A DNA stretch of 64,000 nucleotides from an uncultured Candidatus Altimarinota bacterium (GTDB lineage Bacteria > Patescibacteriota > Gracilibacteria > BD1-5 > JAGOOR01): NCBI GenBank assembly GCA_937924685.1, contig CALEVN010000026.1, positions 1 through 64,000 of the forward strand, given 5' to 3'. How positions within the stretch are numbered: position 1 is the stretch's first letter; each line of letters begins with the position of its first letter. Positions 9,157 through 18,396 of the stretch are shown here, one piece after another. A model generated the notes under the pieces. That model saw only the letters and a list, made by a program, of their open reading frames with translations. It searched no databases and was not told the DNA's origin. Both the position numbers and the translations under genes were made by a program.

Positions 9157-11631
9157 ATGTCTGAACTCACCGTCATGAATGATGTCCGCCGTGATATCAA
9201 GTTCGAAATGGAAAATTGTTACCTCGATTATGCGATGTCAGTCATCGTCTCTCGTGCGCTTCCCGATATCCGTGATGGTCTCAAGCCTGTCCACCGAAGA
9301 ATCCTCTACGCTATGCATGACGAAGGTCTTCACCCAGGAAAAAAATACTCAAAATCTGCGTGAGTTGTCGGTGAAGTACTCAAAAAATACCACCCACACG
9401 GTGATACATCTGTCTACGATGCCATGGTACGTCTCGCACAACCATGGGCACTCCGCTACCCTCTCGTCGATGGTCAAGGAAACTTTGGTTCTGTCGATGG
9501 TGATGGTCCAGCGGCTTACCGATATACAGAAGCTCGAATGGCAAAAATTACTGGTGAACTCCTCGCTGATATCGACAAGGAAACAGTCGATTGGAGACCA
9601 AACTTTGATGCATCTCATGATGAGCCAACAGTCCTTCCAACAAAAATACCAAATCTTCTCCTGATGGGTTCAGTGGGTATCGCCGTCGGTATGGCAACCA
9701 ATATCCCGCCTCACAATCTCCGTGAAGTCGTCGCTGCACTCCAATTCGTCCTCAAACACAAAGATCGTGAAAGTATCACTGTGGAAGATCTGATGGAATT
9801 TATTAAAGGACCTGATTTCCCAACTGGTGGAGTTATCTACAACCGTGCAGATATCCTCTCAGCATACGCAACAGGCCGTGGCTCTATCATCCTCCGTGGT
9901 AAAGCAGTCATCGAAGAAACCGCTGCCGGTCGCCCCGTTATCATCATCAACGAGCTCCCTTATCAGACGACACCTTCAAGTATCGTTGAACAAGTCGCAC
10001 ATCTCATCACAGAAAAAATCGTGAATGGTATCGCAGAAGTCCGTGATGAATCAAACAAAGATGGTATCCGTGTGGTTCTCGAGCTCAAACGTGACAGCTT
10101 CCCTCGTGAAGTCTTGAACCAACTCTTCAAGCTCACAGGACTCCAATCATCGTTTGCCTACAACATGATTGCCCTGACCGATCGTGGTCTTCAGCCAAAA
10201 CTCTTCAATCTCAAAGAAATCCTCGAAGAATTCCTCGTTCACCGTCAAGAAGTTATCAAGCGTCGTACGACCTACGAACTTCGTATCGCTGAAGAGCGTG
10301 CACACATCTTGGAAGGCCTTAAAATCGCTCTCGATAACATCGATGAGGTGATTGAAACCATCAAAAAGTCAAAAGACCGACAAGATGCGAGCGACAAACT
10401 CCAGTCAAAATTCAAACTCTCAGAACGCCAAGCAGTCGCTATCCTCGAGATGCAACTCCAGCGTCTCTCTGGTATGGAGCGCAAGAAACTCGAAGATGAA
10501 CTCGCAGAAAAACTTCTCCTCATCGCTGATCTCAAGGACATTCTCTCAAAACCAGAGCGTGTCGACACTATCATCTCTGATGAACTCACAGAAATCAATG
10601 ACAAATATGGAGATGACCGCCGAACAGAGGTACACAGCGCTCCTCTCGGACAATTTAGTGCAAAAGACACTATTCCAAATGAAGAAGTCATCATTACCCT
10701 CTCAAAACAGGGCTATGTGAAGCGTCTCAAGGCAGGCACCTACCGCACACAAAAACGTGGAGGTATGGGTGTCGCAACAGCGACAAAAGAAGAAGATGAG
10801 ATCCAGATTCTTCTCTCATCAAACAACCACGATGACCTCTGGTTCTTTACCTCTACTGGTCGAGTATTCCAACTCCCAACGTATGAAATCCCTGAGTTTT
10901 CACGAACAGCCAAGGGATCACCAATTGTGAATTTTATTAGTCTCAACCCGACAGAATCAATTTCGACGATTTTGAATGCCAACGAAGCAACGAAACCTTT
11001 CCTCTTCTTCGCAACAACTGATGGTACAGTAAAACGACTTGAGAGAACAGAAATCACCAATATTCGCTCATCTGGTCTTATCGTTATAAAAGTCGAAGAT
11101 GGTAATAGCCTCGGCTGGGTCTGCCCGACCAGTGGCTCTGATATGATGCTCCTCGTCTCGAACGAAGGACAGGCTATCCAATTTCCAGAAACTGATGTCC
11201 GTGCCATGGGTCGCTCTGCGATGGGTGTCCGTGGTATCCGTCTGAAAGGAAAAGACACTCTCGTCACCGCTTCAGTGGTATCAAAAGAAATGAAATACGT
11301 CTTCACTGCTTCAAGCCGTGGTCTCGGAAAACTCTCAGATATTGAGGATTATCGATCACAAGGACGTGGTGGATCAGGCGTCAAAGTCGGTGCTGTCACT
11401 CCAAAAACTGGTAAAATCGTCTCTGCAGCCATGCTCACAGAAGATGATAGAAAGAGTGCTGATTTTCTCCTCGTCACTAAATCTGGACAAACTGTCCGCA
11501 TGCCACTCAAGGACGTCCGTCTCACCGGTCGTGTCGCTCAAGGCGTCATCCTCACACGTCTCAAAGATGATGATGCTGTGACTTCTATGAGTATCGTCCG
11601 TGACCGAGAAGAAGAGGAAGAGACAAAATAA
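9157..11631 (+). CDS. gyrA: DNA gyrase subunit A
   Basis: Breaks and rejoins DNA in the A2B2 gyrase to introduce negative supercoils. 824 residues, normal length. The N-terminus has [32 protein letters not shown]. The only TGA (9361-9363, residue 69) lies in [21 protein letters not shown], where many gyrases have A-R/G-x-V-G. Catalytic tyrosine is residue 121 in [12 protein letters not shown]. The middle coiled coil ([21 protein letters not shown]) and the C-terminal blade repeats, including the GyrA box QRRGGKG-like QKRGGMG at about residue 530, are present. gyrB is not in the window. Ends at TAA. Confidence 0.97.
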
Positions 11632-11640
11632 TTTGACACA

Positions 11641-11667
11641 TTGACATAAATTATTCATAAATATAAT
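11641..11667 (+). promoter_or_regulatory. Promoter of the orphan gene at 11680
   Basis: TTGACA at 11641-11646 and TATAAT at 11662-11667, spaced 15 nt; a second TTGACA lies 7 nt upstream. The ATG is 12 nt past the -10 box, so the untranslated leader would be only a few nucleotides. Confidence 0.55.
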
Positions 11668-11679
11668 TATGATTATTTT

Positions 11680-12330
11680 ATGGAAAATACACCTCCTGTA
11701 GATATAGGATTTGATCAGGCGATAATCCCTAGAAATAGTGGATATGGGTGGTTTGATGTAAGTTATAAAGGAAACTCCCGAGGAACGAAAAGTTTTCGAG
11801 ATGGTGAAATTGTTTTTTCTGATCCAAGTATAGCAGACATGAATCTTTTTTCTCGATGATTCAAAACTTGCTTAGCGCTTGCCGGTATAAGTAATCAAGG
11901 AAAGCGGGTCTTAGCACATATATGTCCTGGTGGATATTATCCTAAAAATGGAGCACAATTCTCTACAGTGTATCTAAAAGGGCACGAACATGAGATAGAA
12001 GAAAGTTTAAGGATGTGGAGAGATGAGTGTTGATTAGACAATAATCATCTTGGCATGGCATGAAGCTGTATATTCCCTGATAGTCCTCAAGAACGATCTA
12101 GGGCTTATCTTGAAACTGTAAAATGGATGGGTGATAAATTAGCAAAAATATTTACATGAGACCCTCAAATACTTGGGTTACCAACTCGTGGATATGGTCC
12201 AGAACAGCACATTTCTGTCTCCGATAAAATAAGAATTGTACGTTCTCCTGGATTTTTTTCATGAAAAACAAAAAAAACGCATATATCTCTCAACGAAATA
12301 CCAGGAATAGTAGATATTATGTTGAGATAA
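11680..12330 (+). CDS. Orphan UGA-rich protein, possible Cys-His (CheD-like) fold
   Basis: 216 residues with five UGA glycines; stop TAA at 12328. No signal peptide or membrane helix. The central region FKTCLALAGISNQGKRVLAHICPGGYY, seen in two adjacent pieces, places a cysteine about 17 residues before a histidine in a context (T-C-x-A-x...G...L-A-H-x-x-P) that recalls CheD-type glutamine deamidases (GSC.AV...GG.aH..lP). A further conserved-looking stretch is LGMAGSCIFPDSP. This similarity is by eye only and no chemotaxis genes are nearby. The gene stands alone between gyrA and a minus-strand operon, with which its 3' end overlaps by 14 nt. Confidence 0.5.
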
Positions 12331-12958
12331 ATTCCTTCCTCCGATCATTATCATGAAACTTGAGCATGGTATCAGAAATGACCACTCACCAGGGTTTTCA
12401 GAGTTGTTCATACGTTCTCTGTGTTTTTGGTAACCAGAGTTTTTTAATCAGATTTTCAAAAAAAGAAAGAAATCCAAAAATAATGCCTATTTTAGAAAAA
12501 AAAGACTGCCAAAAGGTATTCTGCCATATACGAGTCGGTTCAACTCAATTTGCCTCCATAAAACGCTCGTAAAGGCTATTTTTATTTATGAGCGGAATAA
12601 GAGTATATATCCATCGGTCGAGATAGGGGTCATTTGGTTGCAAACGAATATCGCCTAAATCGAGATGTTCTTCTGTAATAAAAAACGAAAGGCAAAATTT
12701 ATCCTTCGTTCTTTTAACATATTCAGCCGTTCACTTCTCGAGTCCATGAGTATTGCGACGTCGGACACCTAATAATGTTGTTATAAAAGTAACGATAAAA
12801 CGTGTCGTCCAGAGATTTCCTTTTTTCGCAATGATAAAGAGATCAATGTCTGAATTCTCATCCGCCTCCCCCATGGCCCGAGAATTACACAAGGCTACCA
12901 TCTGAATCTGAGGGAAAAGAGAGCAGGACAATAAACAAAACCTATGCAGAAACGACAT
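12317..12958 (-). pseudogene. Nucleotidyltransferase-domain protein, frameshifted in a T8 run
   Basis: The N-terminal part has a nucleotidyltransferase core, MVALCNSRAMGEADENSDIDLFIIAKKG (read in parts): the S-x9-S/D-D-x-D pattern with DID as metal ligands. It continues through UGA glycines to SLYERFMEANGVE, then hits TAA after a run of eight T (minus strand; plus-strand A8 at 12496-12503). With one T fewer the frame continues cleanly: SKIGIIFGFLSFFENLIKK, then PWGVVISDTMLKFHDNDRR, ending TAA at 12317. The C-terminal VVISDxMLKFHxxDRR is what I know from CPR members of this family, so the shift is real in this sequence: error, phase variation or decay. The start is ATG 12958; a TTG at 12991 abuts the upstream TAG. 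Confidence 0.65.
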
Positions 12959-12991
12959 AGGTGTAGTATAAGCATTTTTATGATTTACCAA

Positions 12992-13516
12992 CTAGGCGGC
13001 TTGTTGTGACGGATTAGTCATGTAAAAATCTATTCATGGGGTTGCATATGATACATCTGTAGCGGAAGATCTCTTATGTGACTCATTCCAGGGAAAGTAA
13101 GTTACCCCTTCAAGAACTTCCATCTCAGTAGTACCAATTTCACGGCCATGACGAATAATACATAATTCACCATGTACAGTACTACAGTGATCAATTTTTT
13201 GAAGAAAAAGTGGGTTAGTCGGAAATTCGCGTTTTTCAGGGGTTGGCTGAAGAGAAGAAATAAGATTAATAACTCTCTTAGCAAACACTGGAACCATTCT
13301 CCTAGGCCCACTAATACCATTCGGTTGCAATAGTTGGCTTGGTTCATCCGGTGAAATATAGGGGCAAGGTGGTGGCTCTGGCATTGCTCGAGCGATGGGA
13401 ATTCGAGCGGCTTCAACAAGAGGAAAATGATGCCAAGTTATACCTGCTTTACCAGGAAACATGCCATCAAAGCCCAGTAGGTCAACTTCTTCATCTGGAA
13501 TTATTTGATCAATCAT
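12992..13516 (-). CDS. Hypothetical proline-rich protein
   Basis: 174 residues from ATG 13514-13516 to TAG 12992, with one UGA glycine (SYATPGIDFYM). No membrane segment or known motif. It has a proline-rich part (MPEPPPCPYISPDEPSQ) and a basic central region (GPRRMVPVFAKRVINL). It sits 24 nt downstream of the homoserine dehydrogenase stop and directly upstream of the nucleotidyltransferase gene, all on the minus strand, so an operon is likely. Unknown function. Confidence 0.5.
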
Positions 13517-13540
13517 CGAAATATTTTACGAGTATATTTA

Positions 13541-14383
13541 TTATGTCAAATGTTCTCAATCAGCAAACATTCTGAGAGTAGTAGCCCTCGGACCAGCCCC
13601 TGGTCATTCGACAATTTTTTGACCATTAATACAGAGGACATTATTCACACCCGTAGGAAACCAAGATGTGTCATCATCGTACATGAACCCAACACGTATA
13701 TGGTGCTTATCAGCGACGAGCATACATCTCGCCCCGTCTTTAAACGGTTCTACAATAACATCAGACAGTGTGACGACGTCATGATAGAGTCCTGAGTGAT
13801 TGGCAAAAATAACTGCCTTGTAGAGGACATCCTGCATTTCGAGGTCGATGACTTCTTTGAAATTGCTCGCGCCTGGTTCAGCAAATCATGAACTCGTGAC
13901 ATGCTGAAAAATCTCTTCTTCCGAAGTGCCTTTTGCAGATTCTTCTGAAATAATATTAAGAGTTCCATTGATGACTGCCTTTATATCATGAATTTTTCCT
14001 TCATACCGATGAAGTTCTGGAAGGATTCCAGAATTGCCACCCACAGTTGCAGAATAGGAGAGATGATTTCGATAGGGTTTGAGGATATGCCAGTAATGAG
14101 CAAGAACGGATTTTTCACAGGTGATTACATGCCCTCCTTTTTCGAGAATGCTCAGATAATAGTATAGATGTTTTGCCGCATCAGCAGAACTGGGCACAGA
14201 AATATAGGCAACAGTATATTTGTCGACATGCATGTCGAAGTTGTCGATCGTATCTATTTTTTCTCCATTTGATAAGAAAATCCCAGACTGACGAACAATC
14301 AAATCCACCTCAATTCCCTTCTCTTTCAAGACTTCATGAAGTGCCTTTCAAACAGTACCATATCAGATAAGAATAGTTTTCAT
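13541..14383 (-). CDS. Homoserine dehydrogenase-like protein
   Basis: NAD(P)-dependent reduction of aspartate semialdehyde to homoserine is the family reaction. The start MKTILIGYGTVGKALHEVL is a Rossmann nucleotide-binding loop whose glycines at residues 7 and 12 are both UGA. Later come EKGGHVITCEKSVLAHYW (the family's TANK-like loop), YSATVGGNSGILPEL (the A.VggG.P motif) and IKAVINGTLNIISEE (the GI.NGT.N.I signature, catalytic region). The end is GPGAGPRATTLRMFADGEH, like the G.GAG..pTA..v..D motif. At 280 residues it is shorter than typical (about 320-440) and lacks an ACT domain. No other threonine or methionine pathway gene is in the window, so its substrate could have diverged. Confidence 0.8.
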
Positions 14384-14424
14384 TTATGTATTTTAGAAAT
14401 ATTGCAGAAAAACAGAAACAGGTT

Positions 14425-14503
14425 TTTAGGGGACAAACTGTCTAAGGTCCTTGCTATACAGAACTGTGAGATAATAAAACTGACCGAGTTTTTGTCCCCT
14501 AAA
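14425..14503. repeat. 13-bp inverted repeat flanking a 53-bp spacer
   Basis: TTTAGGGGACAAA (14425-14437) and its exact complement TTTGTCCCCTAAA (14491-14503) lie in the 158-bp gap between miaB and the homoserine dehydrogenase gene. As RNA it would form a long-looped stem. It might be a structured leader, a regulatory site or the remains of a small mobile element; no open reading frame lies between the arms. Confidence 0.6.
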
Positions 14504-14541
14504 TTCTTTTGGTACTTTCGGAAACAAAAGTACATACAAAA

Positions 14542-16086
14542 TTATATAGCAATTCATCTTAATACCCATCTATCCAATTCCACTATCTTCACTGGAATTA
14601 AATCCCCTAATTGAATTTTCTCATTCTTTGGGATATACACTTCACGGAAATTTCTCGTGCGACCAGATATCTCACCTGTTTCCTCATCAATTTTTGACAC
14701 CATGATGACTTCTTCTCTGCCTATCATCATCTGATTACGCTTCTGAATAATCTCGTACATCAAGGTATTCAATCTATCCCAACGTTGTGCTTTTATCTCT
14801 GCTGAGATTTGTCATGGTATTTTCGCAGCATAGGTTTGTTTGCGTGGGGAATAACGAGCAATATAGGCATAATCAAACTCACATTCTTGAAATGCTTTGA
14901 CGGTATTTTCAAATTGTTCATCCGTTTCTCCAGGAAAGCCCACAATAATATCGGTTGAAATACCAAAGAGTGAATCTCGCGAGCGAAGATAGTCTACCTG
15001 GGATTTGAAGTCATCATATGAATGCTTACGATTCATTTTTTTGAGGAGATCATTATCGCCCGATTGCAGAGCAAAGTGCAGATAGTGACAGCATTTTTCG
15101 AGGTCAAAATGAGCATCGAGGATGTCTCGAGTCATATCGTGTGGATTGGAAGAAGTGAAGCGAATTCTGTCGATTCATGAAATTTCATTGAGTTTTTCAA
15201 GGAGTTCTCGAAATGGCGTCCGAACAGCAGGAGAATTCCAGGTGAGTTCCTCCGGATTCCACAGATTTTGTCGAGTTTCTTTACCGTAACTATTCACGTT
15301 CTGTCAGAGCAAAGTGACCTCTTTTGCACCATGACGTTCGACAACTTCGACACACTCCTGGACAATCTCATCCTGAGATCTCGAAATCTCATGTCCACGG
15401 GTGTAGGGAACGATACAAAAGGTACAATAATTATCACATCCTGTCTGGATGATGACATTGGCACTTTTGGATGTATCTCGCTCTTGTCTGACGCGGAGAT
15501 AGGATTGAAAATTATCATCCTGGCCGATATCTTCGCCATACATGATCGACAAAAGCGTCGAGAGTGTTCCTATTTCCTCAATTCGGACGACAAAATCGAT
15601 CGTATCAACACGGTTAAAGAGTTCATCATCAGAATTAAATAAAGAAATTCATTCCTTTTGTATTTTGTCCTTTGTATTTTGTCCTTCTGCTAAATCCAAT
15701 AATTCAATCTTCGTTGTATTTTGTCTTCCTTGATAGTCATAGTATTTTTTATTGAGACCTGTTTTTCGTGTCATACAACCTGTCAGACCGACTTTAATAT
15801 CTCGACCCGTTATCTGTCGAAGTTTGTCTATTTCCTCCACATAACCAAAAACCTTATCCTCCCCTTTCTGACGAACAGAACAGGTATTGAAGATGACAAT
15901 GTCTGCATCTTCCCATGTGTCTACTTTCGACAAGCCAGCTTGCGCCAAGAGCATATGAATCTTTTCACTATCAGCATGATTCATCTGACAGCCAAAAGTT
16001 TGTATACAAAACTTCTTCTGAGAAGAAACTCCCTTTTGGAGAGCATTTTTGAGTGTTTGAAGTTTATCAGCAGTGACAAGAGACAT
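14542..16086 (-). CDS. miaB: tRNA-2-methylthio-N6-isopentenyladenosine synthase
   Basis: Radical SAM methylthiotransferase acting on A37 of tRNAs reading UNN codons. 514 residues after reading five TGAs as glycine. The N-terminal UPF0004 domain has its three cluster cysteines in FCIQTFGCQMN, FNTCSVR and LTGCM. The radical SAM loop GCDNYCTFCIVPYTRG carries C217, C221 and C224. EVTLLGQNVNSYG follows with the invariant glycine encoded by TGA, then FTSSNPHDM and DIIVGFPGETDEQF, and a C-terminal TRAM domain. A lysine/glutamine-rich insert after the first domain (EGQNTKDKIQKE) is made of a short DNA repeat also found at 27836. The final UGA adds GIAI before TAA. Confidence 0.95.
15663..15686. repeat. 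Dispersed 24-bp repeat, copy 1 (inside miaB)
   Basis: A run of TTTTGTCC / TTTGTA units identical over 24 bp to positions 27836-27859. Here it is in frame within miaB and encodes part of a linker between the first domain and the radical SAM core. Related units flank it on both sides (about 15656 and 15714). Confidence 0.7.
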
Positions 16087-16170
16087 AATTTGAGAGTATG
16101 AAAATTAGATTTTTTGCAAATCAAAAGAATTTATGTTACAGTATATAAGTATCATTAAATTAATAGTCCT

Positions 16171-16842
16171 ATGGAAAATAAAGAAAGGGGTATTTGAGCA
16201 CCTATAAACTCCAATGAAAAAGCACCAGACTTAAGGGTCGAAAATGAAAAAATATTATTCGATTTTATGAACAAAATTGGATACAATTTTGAACGAAAAG
16301 ATGCACGGGCTGGATATTTTTTTAAACCCAGCGATGGAAAATGAGCTGTAATAAATATTTACGGTGGTGTTTTAGGTATTCCTCGAGACAAAAAAATAAC
16401 TCCAAAAGAGATTACTTCAAAGCTTGTAGATCAATTTGGAGATCAGTTGGTAAGAGACCACTATAAAGAAAAGGGTATCACAGATATACATATTCCAGAT
16501 CATTCAATACTTGGGGTTAGTGGTAAATTATCAGATGAAAAGGATTTTAAAGAGGACTTTGCAAGCTTCAAAGATTGTATTATAAATAGATCCTGATTAT
16601 CTAATAAGGGGGAAAGCGCTCTCACACGAAAAATAATTAGAGCAGTTGAAAAAACATTATGAATTAGGCTCAATGAAAGTTTAAGCTTAAATAAAATGAC
16701 TATAGGACAAGATGGCACAGTACTATCTATACCTGGAAAATATGTTTCGCCGGACGATCCAAAATTTGATGAGTATGTAGGAAAAAAGATATATATTTCT
16801 CCAAATCAGGATGGCAGTGCAAAAATAGAGGTAGAAAACTAA
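16171..16842 (+). CDS. Orphan UGA-rich hypothetical protein
   Basis: 223 residues with four UGA glycines, ATG 16171 to TAA 16840. Soluble and charged; begins MENKERGIGAPINSNEKAP. There are two similar halves of alternating strands and helices (AVINIYGGVLGIPRDKKITP near residue 70 and MTIGQDGTVLSIPGKYVSPDD near residue 185), hinting at a duplicated beta motif. No known family is recognised. It stands alone between miaB (divergent) and the DMT transporter (convergent, 4-nt overlap of stops). A TTGCAA at 16114 with TACAGT 17 nt later may be its promoter. Confidence 0.55.
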
Positions 16843-17744
16843 TTCTTTTTCGTCCTCGCTACAAATATCATCACCACAACGAGGAATACGCCACCAATAA
16901 TTTGAAATGAATCAGGGGTCTTGTGTTGGACAAATATGTCGATAATAAATCCTGTAATGGGAAATGCGAGTTCAAATATGCTTGCCTGCGTGGCATGAAC
17001 GTGTTTGATACCTCGATAGTACATCGTCGTACCGAGAACTCCTGAGAGCAGTGCCACGCCAGCAATGATAGAGAGTTGATTGGCATTAAATGTCACCTGC
17101 TGACCCACATCAATACCAAAAAGTGAGAATACTCCGAGAGCTACAACACCAAGCACAGCAACCGTTCCAAGACGAAAGGCTGTCATCGTACGAGCCTTAT
17201 ATCCCTGATGAGAGAGAAAACGTGAGAAAACCGTCGCAGAACCCCAACAAAGAGCAGCGATAAGTCCAGCAATAACCGCTCGTGTTGTGTCACTTCCAAG
17301 GCTTGGCAAATGTTTTCCCGCCTCTCAAAAACTGAGAAAATAGGCTGAAACAATCGCGATGAGGGCAAGAGGATAAAAACTCTTTTTTGGTCGCTCTCCC
17401 AGGAAAATCAACGCCGCAAGAATAGCAAAAAGTGGTTGAAGCTTCAAGAGAAGAAACATCACACCAAAAGAACTATAATTCACATGTGCCATAGCCCAGG
17501 TAAATGCATAAGTACCAATAAGTCCTGAAAAAAGTGCCACACCTATGAGCGCAAACCATGCCTTTGTCGACAACTTTGGAAATCGAAAATGCTTCATCCC
17601 CACAACAGCGAGAACGAGAAAGCCTATCGCATGTTCGACAGTGACGATAGTCAGTGGCGAAACCCCTGAAATCTTTGAGCGAAGAAGCCCATCCAGACCC
17701 CAACAAATACCAGCAAAAACAATCCAGAGAAATGAGAAGTTCAT
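16839..17744 (-). CDS. EamA/DMT-family transporter
   Basis: 301 residues with about ten hydrophobic helices in two homologous halves, the EamA pattern. Half one: MNFSFLWIVFAGICWGLDG...LIGTYAFTWAMAHVNYSSFGV...PLFAILAALIFLGERP (conserved GER motif). Half two: VIAGLIAALCWGSATVFSRF...VLGTTMYYRGIKHVHATQAS. One UGA glycine (FLSFGEAGKH) joins the halves. Members export or import metabolites such as amino acids or nucleotide sugars across the inner membrane; the substrate cannot be told. It follows infB and a small membrane protein on the same strand, so it is probably in that operon. Confidence 0.85.
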
Positions 17745-17749
17745 AAAGG

Positions 17750-18379
17750 TTATTTAGTTGACGTATGAACAACAGGGGCAACTGGGTGTGCTATCACAAG
17801 TTCAGAGAGAGCAACATAAGCGATTCCTGAAAGAGAAATAAAATACCACAGTAAGCACAATCAAAAGAAAAAATAAGAGACTTTCTGAAAAAAAGAGCTG
17901 ACTGATCCGATCATAAAGAAGATACCTCCAATCGAAAAAATAAGCACAAAAACAACTGAGCTATATTCGAGAACATGTGAAAGTGTTTTGTTTCAAGCTG
18001 TCTGCGTTGGTGTAAACTGCATATGCTCAATTTTTTCTAGTCGATGATAGGCTGTCTGAACAGTCTCAGTATCCTTTTTAATATTGACATTACCATAGAT
18101 GGCTCCTGTTACCGAGAAAGCATAAAATATAATTATAACACCAACAAGGATATGAAAAAGTCCTTTTGCCAAAGACATAATAAATGGATTATCTCACATC
18201 AATGATCATATAAATCACTTCCGACAGACATGCTTCATAGGATCGAGAATCTTTGGAATTCTCAACATAACAAGAAAAAGAATGAGAATAACAGTCAAAA
18301 CTCCCAGCAATGACAATACGCTAATCATACCTACCTGCAATGCCTCAAAAAATGTATCGATCTGAATATATTTCAACAT
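17750..18379 (-). CDS. Hypothetical four-helix membrane protein
   Basis: 209 residues, found only by reading TGA as glycine; the standard code shows just a 61-residue piece. ATG 18379 (MLKYIQIDTFFEALQVGM) to TAA 17750. Hydrophobic segments: about 17-40 (VLSLLGVLTVILILFLVML), 70-92, 126-148 (VVFVLIFSIGGIFFMIG) and 160-182. A soluble loop between the second and third helices contains KKDTETVQTAYHRLEKIE. It lies 17 nt downstream of infB and 5 nt before the DMT transporter. Family unknown. Confidence 0.65.
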
Positions 18380-18396
18380 AAAAGAAAAGTGAAGAG

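Noticed and set aside
9157..9363. gyrA as a split or pseudogene ending at TGA
   Set aside because: Both halves join in frame through one glycine codon in a conserved stretch, as in a dozen other essential genes here.
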